64,000 bases of DNA, taken from contig JAEEVC010000011.1 in assembly GCA_016287075.1 (NCBI GenBank), positions 25,936 to 89,935 of the forward strand, given 5' to 3'. Each line of letters opens with the position of its first letter. The stretch's first letter is position 1. Source of the stretch: Bacteroidales bacterium. Its GTDB lineage: Bacteria > Bacteroidota > Bacteroidia > Bacteroidales > UBA932. Below, in pieces: positions 8,733-18,307 of the stretch. The notes beneath the pieces were generated by a model. It was not told where the DNA came from, did not search any database, and worked only from the letters and a program-made list of their open reading frames with translations. A program made the position numbers and the translations under genes.

Positions 8733-11700
8733 TTAGAACGTCAGGTTGAGGCCGGCGACGAATCCGATGCTCTTCGGATAGGCGGAGTAATCGACGCCCG
8801 GGGTGAGCGGGGTCTGGCGGCGGGTATCCACTTCGGGATCATAGCCGGAGTACTTGGTCAGGCAGAGGAGGTTGGTGCCGGTCACATACAGGCGGAGCTT
8901 CCGGATGCTGATCTTCTTGGTGAGGTCTTCCGGAAGGGTGTACCCGATGGTCGCGCTCTGGAGGCGGAGGAAGGACGCATCCTCGACCGCCCAGGAGGAG
9001 AAGACCGCATTGGCCACGGCGGGCGACCACATCGTCTTGCCCGCATTGACCTGGCGGAGGGTCTCCACGTCGGTGATCATCTCGCCCGTGGTCCAGTCAA
9101 CCAGCGTGAAGCGCTTGTCCACGTCCATCATATCCAGGAGGTTCCGGTTGTAGTACTTGCGGGAAGAGGTGAATTCGACCTTGTTGGCGTTGTACACCTG
9201 GTTGCCGACCATGAAGTTGAAGTTGGCGCTGAAATCCAGGCCCTTGAAGTAACCCGAGAGGTTGAAACCGCCCGTGAAGTCCGGGGTGGCGTTGCCGATG
9301 ACCGTACGGTCGGCGACCGTCACCTTGTTGTCCTCGGAACCGTCGATGTTCTTGAGTTTCATCGCGCCCGGGACCATGTAAGCGGTGCCGATGACGCTGG
9401 AGCAGTCCGCCACGCCCTCGTTGAGGACCCACTTGGAACCGTTCCAGGTAAAGTCGTCAGGGGTGTAGAAACCGTCGCTCACATAGCCGTACATGTTGCC
9501 GAGCGGCTGGTTGACCTGGACCAGGTAGTCGTCACCGATTTCGGAGGACGCCCAGCCGGACTGGGCCGCGATGGACGGCAGGCCGCCGAGGTCCACCACG
9601 CGGTTGATGTTGTAGGCGATGTTGCCGCCGAGGTTCAGGGAGAAATCCTTCTTCTGGACCAGGGGCATGTTGAGGGTCAGTTCGATACCGCGGTTCCGGG
9701 TGGAGCCGAGGTTGCGGTACTGGGTGTCATAGCCGGAACCCGGGATCGGGAAGTTGATCAGCAGGTCCTTGATGTCGTTCTGATAGACCTCGACGCTACC
9801 GCTCAGGCGGCTCTGCCAAAAACTGAAGTCGAGACCGATGTTGTGGGTGTAGGTGGTCTCCCAGGTCAGGTCCGGATTGACCATCGTCTTGCCCGTGGAG
9901 TAATAGCTCGTCCCCTGGCTGATCCAGCTGGTGGCGGAAGGGGCATAGGTGATCATGATCTGGTTCGACGGGATGTTGTTGTTACCCGCCGTACCGAAGC
10001 TGTACCGGAGCTTGAGCTGGTCGAGCCAGCTGTGGGCGTTGTCCATCCAGGGCTCGTTGGAGATGGTCCAGGACACGGCCGCGGACGGGAACAGGCCCCA
10101 GCGGTGACCCCGCGCGAATTTGGACGATCCGTCCGCACGGAGGGTGGCGCCGAAGGAGTACTTGTGCTTGTAGTCGTAGTTGACGCGGCCGAAGAAGGAC
10201 AGGAGGCGGTCATCCGGACTGTAGGTGTTGCGGATGTCCTTGAAGCCCGTCAGGGAAGCCATGTAGTTCCAGGCATACTCGGAGGTATAGAAATCCGGGA
10301 AGCCGTCGGCCATGATGTACACGAGGTTGCTCTTGGTGATGGTCATTTCCTCACCGAGGAGGGCGGTCAGGCTGTGGTCGGCGCCCAGCAGGTTCGCAAA
10401 GTCGAAATTGAGCGTGTTCGTGTTGCGGTAGCGGGTGCGGAACTGCTCCTTGTGTTCGTTGGAAGGGGTGTTCGGCACCGTGGACTGGTTGGAGACATAA
10501 TAGGTCGTCAGGCCGTAGAAGCGGTCGTCGCCCTGGCGGTAGTCCTCGAAACCGCCCTCGACCTTGAGGCGCAGGTTGTCGACGATGGTCCAGTTGAAGG
10601 CGGCGTTGGCGTTCCAGGTCGTGCGGAGGCGCTTGGAATCGTTGTCCGCGACGGAGCGGAGCGGCGGGGCGTTGTCGCCGAAGGACTCCTCGTAGTCGTC
10701 GTCCATCAGGGTCGTGGAGACCGGGATCGGGGAGTAGGAGACGGCGTGCTTGAGCCGGCCGTTGCCGGAGGTGGAAGCGGAGTCGTTGAGGCCGCTGGCG
10801 CCGGAACCGTGGACCACGACGCGGGAGTAGCGGATGCTGGCGTCGATCGACGTGGTCTTGGAGGTCTTGAAGTTGGTCTTGAAATTGAGGTTGTCGCGCG
10901 TGTAGTCGGAGCCGGCCATGATGGCCTTGTCGCCCATGTGCGCGTAACCGAGGGTCCAGTTGTAGTTCTCACCGCTGCCGGAGACGGAGAAGTCGGCGGA
11001 GAGGGTGCTGCCCGTACGGCCGAAGACGGCGCCGATCCAGTCGTTGGCGGCGACGCCCTTGTACAGGTCGATGTCGCGGAAACTGCCGAAATACGGCTCG
11101 TAGTTGTTGTCGATGTTGCCGCGGAGGGAAGCGAGCTCATACTGGAACTTGACGAAGTTCTCGGGGTCCATCACCCGGATGGCATCCCGGTTCGCCATGG
11201 TCTTGAGACCGTAGTAGGTGTTGAACTTGACGGAGACCTTCTGGCCTTTTTCCGCGCTCTTGGTGGTCACGATGATGACGCCGTTCGCACCGCGGGAACC
11301 GTAGATCGCCGTGGAGAAGGCATCCTTCAGGACGTCGATCGACTGGATCTCGGAGGACGGGATGTCGTTGATGGATTCCACCGGGAAGCCGTCCACGATG
11401 TAGAGCGGGGAGCTGTCCTGGGTGATGGAACCGCCGCCGCGGACGCGGATCTTGATGTCGGCGTCCGGGTCGCCTTCCGTCGTGACGACGGAGACACCGG
11501 CCATCTTGCCGGCAAGGGCCTGGCTGACCGTGTTCACGGGCTGTTCGGCGAGCTTGTCGGAATTCACCGAGGAGACGGAGCCGAGGAGGTCGCGGCGCTT
11601 GACGGTCGCATAACCGACGACGACGACCTCGTCGAGGAAGGTGCTGTCCTCCTTCAGGACGACGTTGATCTCGGTACGGCCCTCGATCGGGACGGTCTGG

Positions 11701-11942
11701 TCCGCCAGTCCGATGAAGGAGAATACCAGGTTCACGGCGTTGTCCGGAACGGTCAGCTGGTAGTCACCGTCGATGCCGGTGACAGAACCCACGGTCGTGC
11801 CTTCCACGAAGACGCCGGCTCCGATGAGCGGTTCACCCTTCTCGTCCGTGACGATACCTTTGATGGTCGTCTGGGCGGAGAGGGTCCACGCCGATCCGAG
11901 GCAGAGCAACGCGAGCACGAGTTTCTTTGCTGGATTTTTCAT
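8733..11942 (-). CDS. SusC/RagA-family TonB-dependent outer-membrane transporter of the pectin locus
   Basis: The 1,069 residues have a Sec signal peptide (ending LSAQ), a carboxypeptidase-like regulatory domain (about 25-105, GIVTDEKGEPLIGAGVFVEG), a TonB-box/plug segment (DEVVVVGYATVKRRDLLGSV, then the SusC hallmark SPLYIVDGFPV near 185) and a long beta-barrel ending in an aromatic residue (LNLTF). It would import pectin oligosaccharides with the downstream SusD. In most PULs susC opens the operon; here it follows four enzyme genes, 30 bases after the pectate lyase gene. No promoter of its own was seen in that gap. Confidence 0.96.
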   Translation of the reverse strand: MKNPAKKLVLALLCLGSAWTLSAQTTIKGIVTDEKGEPLIGAGVFVEGTTVGSVTGIDGDYQLTVPDNAVNLVFSFIGLADQTVPIEGRTEINVVLKEDSTFLDEVVVVGYATVKRRDLLGSVSSVNSDKLAEQPVNTVSQALAGKMAGVSVVTTEGDPDADIKIRVRGGGSITQDSSPLYIVDGFPVESINDIPSSEIQSIDVLKDAFSTAIYGSRGANGVIIVTTKSAEKGQKVSVKFNTYYGLKTMANRDAIRVMDPENFVKFQYELASLRGNIDNNYEPYFGSFRDIDLYKGVAANDWIGAVFGRTGSTLSADFSVSGSGENYNWTLGYAHMGDKAIMAGSDYTRDNLNFKTNFKTSKTTSIDASIRYSRVVVHGSGASGLNDSASTSGNGRLKHAVSYSPIPVSTTLMDDDYEESFGDNAPPLRSVADNDSKRLRTTWNANAAFNWTIVDNLRLKVEGGFEDYRQGDDRFYGLTTYYVSNQSTVPNTPSNEHKEQFRTRYRNTNTLNFDFANLLGADHSLTALLGEEMTITKSNLVYIMADGFPDFYTSEYAWNYMASLTGFKDIRNTYSPDDRLLSFFGRVNYDYKHKYSFGATLRADGSSKFARGHRWGLFPSAAVSWTISNEPWMDNAHSWLDQLKLRYSFGTAGNNNIPSNQIMITYAPSATSWISQGTSYYSTGKTMVNPDLTWETTYTHNIGLDFSFWQSRLSGSVEVYQNDIKDLLINFPIPGSGYDTQYRNLGSTRNRGIELTLNMPLVQKKDFSLNLGGNIAYNINRVVDLGGLPSIAAQSGWASSEIGDDYLVQVNQPLGNMYGYVSDGFYTPDDFTWNGSKWVLNEGVADCSSVIGTAYMVPGAMKLKNIDGSEDNKVTVADRTVIGNATPDFTGGFNLSGYFKGLDFSANFNFMVGNQVYNANKVEFTSSRKYYNRNLLDMMDVDKRFTLVDWTTGEMITDVETLRQVNAGKTMWSPAVANAVFSSWAVEDASFLRLQSATIGYTLPEDLTKKISIRKLRLYVTGTNLLCLTKYSGYDPEVDTRRQTPLTPGVDYSAYPKSIGFVAGLNLTF

Positions 11943-11972
11943 AAATAATTGATTGTTACGATATTGATAGTG

Positions 11973-13907
11973 TTATAATTGGCTGTAGGTGCCTCCCGCG
12001 ACCTGGGCGGCGACGATGTCGCGCACGAGGTAGTGGAGGTACATTTCAAGGTTGGTGTAGCGGCCGGCGGCATCGAAATCCTTCGCCGCGGCGTCGGCGG
12101 CGTTGCCCTTGTCCAGGCCGAACTGCTCCTCGAACCAGTCGGGCATGCCGTCCCGGTCGGAGTCGCGCGCCCTGACGTTCTCGGCGGTCGTGGAGGAATA
12201 CTCCGGCCAGCCGCCGACATCCGTCTGGGTGTCGATCAGGCCCTTCGTGGACCATTTGTTCTCCGCAAGGGGCTTGCCGTCCTTGTCCGTGCGCGCGCTG
12301 CCCGCATAGGTGAAGGTCCCCTTCCGGGCCTCATCGGTGACGCGGGTATCGACGGCATCGCGGGCGAAACTGGCGCCGGCATAGGCGAGAACCGCTTCAA
12401 AGGCCTTTTCCGCGCCCTGGAGGCTGATACTGCCCTGCTTGCCGGTCGCGGAGAAGGGAGCATCGGCCTTGATTTTCGCGATGAGGGAGGCGGAGGCCGT
12501 CGTGCCGGTCCAGTTGTCCGACGTGAGGCCGGCCTTCCCGGCCATGTAATTGCCGGTCATGTAGAAATGACCCGGGACGAGGGAGGACCCGGCGGGAACG
12601 GCGGAATTGTCCGGATACGCTTTCAGGCCGGTGCAGTTGCTGCAGGAGGTGGTGGGATCGAGGAACCAGATGTGGTTGGACGGCGTGACGGGACCCGGCT
12701 TGTAGTAATTGTTGACGAGGTTGTACTGCCGGAAAGTGCCGGTGGCATTGAAACTCTCCCCGCCGTAGGTCGTGTTGCCGCTCCAGTTGTAGATCACATT
12801 GTTGGCCAGCGTGAGGGGGCCCTTCTGCGTGGAGACGTAATCATGGTCGATCCGCGCATTGCGGCTGTCGTGGTGGGCCAGCAGGTTGTGGTGGTAGGTG
12901 GCGTTCGAGCCGCCCCAGATGCCGCCGTAGCCATGGGCGCCCTTACCGTGGACGGAGTTGCGGAGGCTTTCGGAGACGATGTTCCAGGAGAAGGTGAAGT
13001 CCTTCATCCCATAGAAGGAAGCGCACTCGTCGGTGCACCAGCTGACGGAGCAGTGGTCGATGATGATGTCGCTGTACTTGTCGTCATCGTGGGAAAGGAT
13101 CTGCATCGCATCGTCCTCGGTCTGCTTCTCGTCGCCCATCCGGCAGCGGATGAAGCGGATGATGACGTTGCTGGCGCTGATGCGGAAAGTAAAGTTCTTC
13201 AGGCAGATACCGCCGCCCGGGGCCGTCTGGCCCGCGATGGTGAGGTCGCCCTTGGTGATGTTGAGCTGCTTGGTGAGCGGAATGAGGCCGGCCACGTCGA
13301 AGACGATCGTGAGCGGGCGCGGGCCCTTCTCGATGCCGTAACGGAGCGTGCCCTCGGCCGAGCCGTCCTCCAGGGAAGTGACATGGTACACCTGGCCGCC
13401 GCGGCCGCCGGTGGTGAACATCCCGCCGCCCTCGGCGCCCGGGAAGGCGCGCGCCTGGCCGTCCTCTTCATGGGCGGGGACCAGGAAGTCCTTGTAATAC
13501 TTCTCCGCGAGGGACGGGTCCGGGGTCGGGTCGGTGCCGGGATCCGGGGTGACGGAGCCGGACTGCGTCTCGGCTTCCAGATAGGTCCAGGCGGAGAGCA
13601 GGGTCTCGTCCTCCCCTACCGCACGCACGCCGAAACGGTATTTCGTGCCGGCGGCGAGCTTGTCGACGGTCTTGTTGCGGGTCTTGATGTGGCCTTCGTC
13701 CACCGTAGCGCCATCCTTCTGGATCTGCCAGTCGTAAGCGGCAGCCCCTTCCACAACGTTCCACTGGAAGGTCAGCGACGACTCCGTCGCGGCATGGACC
13801 TTCAGGCCGGTCGGGGCGGCCGGGGCCGTGGGCGTCGCCACGGGTTCCTTGCCGCCACAGGCGGCGAGCGCCAGGAGCGCTGTCAGGAAGGCAAGGGTTT
13901 TCTTCAT
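11973..13907 (-). CDS. Pectate lyase, PL1-type, with N-terminal fibronectin III domain
   Basis: The enzyme should cut polygalacturonate by beta-elimination. The 644-residue product is a lipoprotein (ALAACGG). It has a fibronectin III domain (about 28-115), a Pro/Asp linker, and a parallel beta-helix lyase domain beginning AFPGAEGGGMFTTGGRGG near residue 154, the hallmark of bacterial PL1-type lyases. IIIDHCSVSWCTDE and HDSRNARIDHDYV segments lie along the helix. Near the C-terminus, DSDRDGMPDWFEEQFGLD is a thrombospondin type 3-like calcium motif common in these lyases. The start overlaps the stop of the GH105 gene by 4 bases, so translation is probably coupled. Confidence 0.92.
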   Translation of the reverse strand: MKKTLAFLTALLALAACGGKEPVATPTAPAAPTGLKVHAATESSLTFQWNVVEGAAAYDWQIQKDGATVDEGHIKTRNKTVDKLAAGTKYRFGVRAVGEDETLLSAWTYLEAETQSGSVTPDPGTDPTPDPSLAEKYYKDFLVPAHEEDGQARAFPGAEGGGMFTTGGRGGQVYHVTSLEDGSAEGTLRYGIEKGPRPLTIVFDVAGLIPLTKQLNITKGDLTIAGQTAPGGGICLKNFTFRISASNVIIRFIRCRMGDEKQTEDDAMQILSHDDDKYSDIIIDHCSVSWCTDECASFYGMKDFTFSWNIVSESLRNSVHGKGAHGYGGIWGGSNATYHHNLLAHHDSRNARIDHDYVSTQKGPLTLANNVIYNWSGNTTYGGESFNATGTFRQYNLVNNYYKPGPVTPSNHIWFLDPTTSCSNCTGLKAYPDNSAVPAGSSLVPGHFYMTGNYMAGKAGLTSDNWTGTTASASLIAKIKADAPFSATGKQGSISLQGAEKAFEAVLAYAGASFARDAVDTRVTDEARKGTFTYAGSARTDKDGKPLAENKWSTKGLIDTQTDVGGWPEYSSTTAENVRARDSDRDGMPDWFEEQFGLDKGNAADAAAKDFDAAGRYTNLEMYLHYLVRDIVAAQVAGGTYSQL

Positions 13908-15064
13908 AATCTTTCGTATTCAAGGGAGGCCCAGATGAAGGGGCCTACGCCCTTCGGGTCATTGTCCGTGATTCTTTCTCCTATATAATAATCATAGGTG
14001 CCGCTGCGGTTCTCCTTGCCGCCGAGGCCGGCGACCGCGCAGCACTGCGTGAGGTCGATGGTGCCGTCGGGCTGCTCCCGGATGAAGGTCTTCACCAGGC
14101 TCTCATAGAGCGCCGGGGCATCCTCGCGGACGAAATAGCCCTTCCGGGACGCCTTCAAATAGACGTAGGTGAACATGGCGGAGCAGGTGGCTTCCAGGTA
14201 GTTCCCTTCGCGGCCCGGGCAGTCGAGGACCTGGTACCACATGCCCGTCGCCGGGTCGGCATAGGACGGGAGCGTCTCCAGGATGTGGCGGAGGACCGCC
14301 AGCAGTTCCGCGCGTTCCGGCCGGTCCTCCGGGAAGAAGTCGAGGACATCGACGAGGGCCATCGCGTACCAGCCGAGCGCCCGGCCCCAGCAGTGGGCCG
14401 ACTGGCCGGTCACGGGGTCCGCCCAGAACATCGAGCGGCTCTCGTCCCAGGCGTGGCGGTAAAGCCCCGTCGCCGGGTCGTATGTCTTGTCGGCGGCGAC
14501 CAGGAACTGGCGTGCCACCGTCGTGAAAAGGCTGTCCTGGCCCGTCTGGCTGGCGTAGGTCGCCAGGAAGGGCTCGGCCATGTACAGGCCGTCGAGCCAG
14601 ACCTGCGACGGATAGACCGACTTGTGCCAGAAGGCGCCTGCCTCCGTCCGCGGCTGCCCGTCAAGCTGGCTGCGCAGCGTCCCGATGGCGGCCGCATACT
14701 GCTTTTTCGGCGCGTACTGGTACAGGTGCAGCAGGGTGCGGCCGGGGCAGACATGGTCGAGGTTGTATTTCTCTTTCTTATAACCGCCGAGGATCTCCCC
14801 CTCCGGGGAAATGACGGCGTCGTACCAGCGCTCCACATAGCCGAGGATGGCCGTATCGGCCGTCTGCTGGTACACACTGAGGAAAGAGAGGAGTTCCAGG
14901 CCGGTGGTATAGTTCCATTTCAGCCTGCCGCCCATGCCGTCCAGTTCGGCGGCGGAAGGGCAGCGCTGCATCTCGCTCCGGACCATCCGCACGGAGTACG
15001 GAACCTTTTCCGTACAGGCGGCGAAGGCCAGGATGGAGGCGGCGAGCAGGAGGATCCGTTTCAT
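13904..15064 (-). CDS. GH105 unsaturated galacturonyl/rhamnogalacturonyl hydrolase
   Basis: GH105 enzymes remove the unsaturated uronate left at the non-reducing end by pectin lyases. The 386-residue product is a lipoprotein (AFAAC, residues 14-18) and so probably periplasmic or membrane-attached. The alpha/alpha-barrel shows SVYPSQVWLDGLYMAEPF and SAHCWGRALGWYAMALVDV, both typical of the YteR/YesR family. I use the ATG for MKRILLLAAS because it starts the signal peptide and lies one base after the upstream stop; five more in-frame codons upstream overlap the neighbouring gene. Its product, 5-keto-4-deoxyuronate, needs KduI and KduD, which are not in the window. Confidence 0.92.
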   Translation of the reverse strand: MKRILLLAASILAFAACTEKVPYSVRMVRSEMQRCPSAAELDGMGGRLKWNYTTGLELLSFLSVYQQTADTAILGYVERWYDAVISPEGEILGGYKKEKYNLDHVCPGRTLLHLYQYAPKKQYAAAIGTLRSQLDGQPRTEAGAFWHKSVYPSQVWLDGLYMAEPFLATYASQTGQDSLFTTVARQFLVAADKTYDPATGLYRHAWDESRSMFWADPVTGQSAHCWGRALGWYAMALVDVLDFFPEDRPERAELLAVLRHILETLPSYADPATGMWYQVLDCPGREGNYLEATCSAMFTYVYLKASRKGYFVREDAPALYESLVKTFIREQPDGTIDLTQCCAVAGLGGKENRSGTYDYYIGERITDNDPKGVGPFIWASLEYERL

Positions 15065-15065
15065 C

Positions 15066-16724
15066 TCAGCGGTTGTCATAGGGGTTCCAGACGATGCCGT
15101 CTTCGGCCTGGTACATGACCTTTTCGAAGCTGTACTCCGCCGCCTGCTTCGCCGTGAGGGCGTGGGACCACTTCACGCGCGGCCCGCGGGCACCGGGCCC
15201 GTCGTTGCCATATTCAGCGTAGTAGGAGTTCTTCTTCGTGTCGGGCTTGCCTTCCTTCTCCCAGTCGTGCCAGCCGTCCGCGACGATATGCTCCCCGAGG
15301 TGGCAGCCGATGAAGACCGTCTTCGCATAGGCGCCCCAGGGACGTCCGAGGTAGCACTTGTCGATGCCGGGCGCGGCCGTCAGCGTGCAGTTCCTGAACA
15401 CATAGCCGTATTTCTGGCCCTGGAGGGTCGAGGCGGCGGTCACATAACTGTTCTTCTTGGAATGGATCGTGCAGTCCTCGAAATAGGCGATGGAGGTGCC
15501 GAAAATGAAATCGGTCGTCCCTTCTATATAGCAGTCCTTGAAGTAGTTCCGCTTGATACCGCCGAATTTGCCGAAGCGGCCGTAGGTGTAGAGGGTGTCC
15601 TGGTTGCCGAGGAAGCGGCAGCCCTTGAAGAAGAGGAAGTCCCCGTCCGTGAACACGGCGACGGCCTGGCCGATCTCCTTCCCCTCGCCCGCCGAATTCT
15701 CGAAGGTGAGGTCCTCGAAGGTGATGTAGCTGGCGTGGATGTAGATGCTCGCGCTGCCGGAGGTCCCGACATTGAAATCGCGGCCGGGCCACAGCTGCTT
15801 CGCATATTTGTCATAGGTCAGGACCGTGGTCTCCGCATCCTCGCCCTTGAAATGGACGCGGAACTTGGTGTGCGGGATGCTGACCTGTTCCCTGTAGATG
15901 CCCTTGCGGATCAAGACTTCCGTGATTTCCTGGTGGGAATAGTCCGGAATGGCGTTCACGGCCTCCTGGACGGTCATGTAATCGCCGTGGCCGTCGGGCG
16001 ATACGACGATGTGGTAATACCGCAGGTGCTGCGCGATCTCCGGAAGCTGCTCCCGGATGCGGTCGCAGACGAGTTCGGTGATCTTCCGGGCGCCGCAGGC
16101 GACGGTGTGGGTGTTGTCGTCCTTGCCGGTCGAGATCATGTAATAGGCCCGGGACGCCTCGTCACCGATGGATTCCAGCCAGTCGAGGGTCGGCGTCGTC
16201 ATGTCGAGCAGGATGACGCCCTTCTCCCGGGCGACCTGCTTCATGGCGGCGGGATAGTCGCCGTGGCAGTTCCGGTCGAGGCCACCCTCCTTGAACCAGC
16301 GGCGGGCGACGGGGGTCAGCAGCACGGGCGTGCCGCCCTTCTCCCGGGTGCCGTCGATGAAGCGGCGGAGGTTATCCTGGTAGGCGCCGAAAGGAGCGGC
16401 ATAGCGGGTGGTGTCGCTGTCCTTCGAATCATTGTGGCCGAACTGGATGAACACGTAATCCCCGGGGCGGACGGCCGCGAAGACCTTGTCCCAGATGCCT
16501 TTGTCGATGCAGCTCTTCGTGCTGAGGCCGTTCTTGGCGTAATTGGCGACACGCACGTCCCCGTCGAGGAAATTCTGGAACATCATGCCCCAACCGCGTT
16601 CGGGATTGGTACCGCCCTTGAGGTCTTTCTCCGCCATCGTGCTGTCGCCCATCAGGTGGACAGTGAACGAGCTCGCCAGCAGCCATGCGGCCGCCAGGGC
16701 CGTGATTGTCAATAACTTCCTCAT
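15066..16724 (-). CDS. Two-domain pectin esterase: CE12 acetylesterase fused to CE8 methylesterase
   Basis: One 552-residue secreted protein carries two esterases. Residues about 20-235 are an SGNH rhamnogalacturonan acetylesterase (CE12): GDSTMAEKD with Ser28, FGHNDSKD with Asn98, and a D-N-T-H triad segment near 203-206. Residues about 238-552 are a pectin methylesterase beta-helix (CE8) starting VVSPDGHGDYMTVQEAV, with GNQDTLYTYGRFG and GTTDFIFG supplying the two catalytic Asp and YLGRPWGAYAKTVF the Arg/Trp pair. It would strip both acetyl and methyl groups so that GH28 and PL1 can act. It overlaps the GH28 gene by 4 bases and ends one base before the GH105 start. Confidence 0.93.
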   Translation of the reverse strand: MRKLLTITALAAAWLLASSFTVHLMGDSTMAEKDLKGGTNPERGWGMMFQNFLDGDVRVANYAKNGLSTKSCIDKGIWDKVFAAVRPGDYVFIQFGHNDSKDSDTTRYAAPFGAYQDNLRRFIDGTREKGGTPVLLTPVARRWFKEGGLDRNCHGDYPAAMKQVAREKGVILLDMTTPTLDWLESIGDEASRAYYMISTGKDDNTHTVACGARKITELVCDRIREQLPEIAQHLRYYHIVVSPDGHGDYMTVQEAVNAIPDYSHQEITEVLIRKGIYREQVSIPHTKFRVHFKGEDAETTVLTYDKYAKQLWPGRDFNVGTSGSASIYIHASYITFEDLTFENSAGEGKEIGQAVAVFTDGDFLFFKGCRFLGNQDTLYTYGRFGKFGGIKRNYFKDCYIEGTTDFIFGTSIAYFEDCTIHSKKNSYVTAASTLQGQKYGYVFRNCTLTAAPGIDKCYLGRPWGAYAKTVFIGCHLGEHIVADGWHDWEKEGKPDTKKNSYYAEYGNDGPGARGPRVKWSHALTAKQAAEYSFEKVMYQAEDGIVWNPYDNR

Positions 16725-18190
16725 AGTGATTCTCCGTTGACGGTTACTTCCTCAAAGGTCACGTTCTCCGCGAAGTTCACGTCCGCGCCCTTGTCGGCAG
16801 AGAAGGTGCAGCGCGTGAAGGCGACGTCCTTGACCGGCATTTCCGGGAGGCCGTTGATGAACACGGCCTGGTCCGCCCCGGCGCAGACGATGTCCGAGAA
16901 GCGGAAGCCGCGGAACTCGGGCGTCGTCTCGTCCACGGGCTGCAGGTCGGACTGCCCGTCCTTCGCGAGTTCGGTCGCCGCGACGCCGGCATAGTAGAGG
17001 TTGAAGATGACGCCGTAGGTGACGATGTCCTTCATATAAATATGGTCGCACCAGATGTCCTTGACCAGGCCGCCGCGGCCCCGGGTGCTCTTGAAGCGGA
17101 GGCCGACGTCGGTGCCGAGGAAGCGGCAGTCGCGCACGAGGATGTCCTCCACGCCGCCGGACATCTCGCTGCCGACGACGAAACCGCCGTGGCCGTGATA
17201 GACCGTGCAGTCGGCGATGACGAGATTCCGGCACTTGCGGGCATGGCGGCGGCCGTCGGCGTCCTTGCCGGACTTGATGCAGATGGCGTCGTCGCCCACG
17301 TCGAAGGTCGATCCGACGAGGAGGACGTTCTCGCAGGCGTCGATGTCGATCCCGTCGCCGTTGGCGGAATAATGGGGATTGCGGACATTCACATCCTTGA
17401 CAATCACGTTCTTGCAATAGAGCGGATGGAGGTTCCAGCAGGGGGAATTCTGGAAGGTCACCCCTTCGAGGAGGACATTCTCGCATTCCCGGAGGGACAC
17501 GAGGACCGGCCGGAGGAAGGTCTTGATCTCGTTCTCGTCGAAGGACGGGTCGGGATAGTTCAGGGAACCCGCCGTGGCCCGGGCCTTCATGTAGCCCTCA
17601 TCGGGGAACCAGACCTTGCCGTCCTCGCTGAGGAGGCCGCCGGCCGCGACGATCCGCTTCCACTGGTCGTCGGAGACCTTGCGGCGCTTGACCTCGCGCC
17701 AGGCGGCGCCGTTGCCGTCGATGATCCCCTTGCCCGTGATGGCGATGTTCTTCTCGCCCAGGGCGTTGACCGGGGAAAGGCAGCGGCGGACGTCGAGGCC
17801 TTCGAAGTTCGTGTCGATGATGGGATAGAGGTCCTGGTCGGTCGAAAAGACGATGACCGCATCGGCGTCCAGGTGAAGTTCGATGTTGCTTTTCAGCGTG
17901 ATGGGGCCTGTGAACCAGATGCCGGCGGGGACCTCCAGGCGGCCGCCGCCCTTGCCGGCGAGGTTTTCGATCGCTTCCGCGAAAGCCTCGGTGTTGAGCG
18001 TGACCCCGTCGGGGACGCCGCCGAAGTCCGCGAGGGAAACGGTCCGGGCCGGGATGGCCGGACGCTCCAGGCGGGGCATCTCGAAGGGGATATTCCGGAA
18101 ATAGGCGTCCAAGTCGCTGTCCCTTTGCGCGTTACACGCGGGGAGGAGCGCCAGGACGAGGATGAAAAGGTTGCGCGCGTTTCGTTTCAT
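16721..18190 (-). CDS. GH28 polygalacturonase, first gene of the pectin operon
   Basis: GH28 enzymes hydrolyse alpha-1,4-galacturonan. The 489-residue lipoprotein (lipobox ALLPAC near residue 19) has the right-handed beta-helix and all family motifs: NGDGID (277-282), GDDAIC (about 299), GHGGFVVGSEMSGG (about 333) and an RFKST segment in place of the more usual RIK. The ATG of MKRNARNLF begins the signal peptide. A longer frame starting 30 bases upstream would run into the promoter, whose -7 box is at 18218-18225. Exo or endo action cannot be told from the sequence. Confidence 0.94.
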   Translation of the reverse strand: MKRNARNLFILVLALLPACNAQRDSDLDAYFRNIPFEMPRLERPAIPARTVSLADFGGVPDGVTLNTEAFAEAIENLAGKGGGRLEVPAGIWFTGPITLKSNIELHLDADAVIVFSTDQDLYPIIDTNFEGLDVRRCLSPVNALGEKNIAITGKGIIDGNGAAWREVKRRKVSDDQWKRIVAAGGLLSEDGKVWFPDEGYMKARATAGSLNYPDPSFDENEIKTFLRPVLVSLRECENVLLEGVTFQNSPCWNLHPLYCKNVIVKDVNVRNPHYSANGDGIDIDACENVLLVGSTFDVGDDAICIKSGKDADGRRHARKCRNLVIADCTVYHGHGGFVVGSEMSGGVEDILVRDCRFLGTDVGLRFKSTRGRGGLVKDIWCDHIYMKDIVTYGVIFNLYYAGVAATELAKDGQSDLQPVDETTPEFRGFRFSDIVCAGADQAVFINGLPEMPVKDVAFTRCTFSADKGADVNFAENVTFEEVTVNGESL

Positions 18191-18217
18191 CTCGTGATTA
18201 GCGGTTTTCTTAGGTCG

Positions 18218-18225
18218 CAAAGATA
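18218..18225 (-). promoter_or_regulatory. -7 element TATCTTTG of the pectin operon promoter
   Basis: An exact TAnnTTTG match, 28 bases before the GH28 start codon. The place where a -33 element should lie overlaps the inverted repeat at 18240-18259. No other good promoter was found down to base 582, so the whole nine-gene operon may depend on this one. Confidence 0.7.
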
Positions 18226-18239
18226 GAAATTATTTTTGA

Positions 18240-18259
18240 TTCCGTGCACGTTCACGGAA
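18240..18259. promoter_or_regulatory. Inverted repeat, candidate operator of the pectin operon
   Basis: TTCCGTG - CACGTT - CACGGAA is a perfect inverted repeat with 7-base arms. It starts 14 bases beyond the minus-strand -7 box. A related site lies at 18308-18326 on the other promoter. Binding by the divergent LacI-type regulator is inferred from position only. Confidence 0.6.
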
Positions 18260-18307
18260 ATTTTTTTCATTTATTTTCAATAATTTGTGGTTCGTAAAAA
18301 AATTTAT

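Noticed and set aside
2253..11948. Open plus-strand frame of 3,231 codons antisense to uxaC, the surface lipoprotein, susD and susC
   Set aside because: Antisense stops in this register correspond to TTA, CTA and TCA codons on the coding strand, which these GC-rich genes avoid. The translation has no domains and an Arg/Gly/Val/Asp-rich composition. The minus-strand genes are clear.
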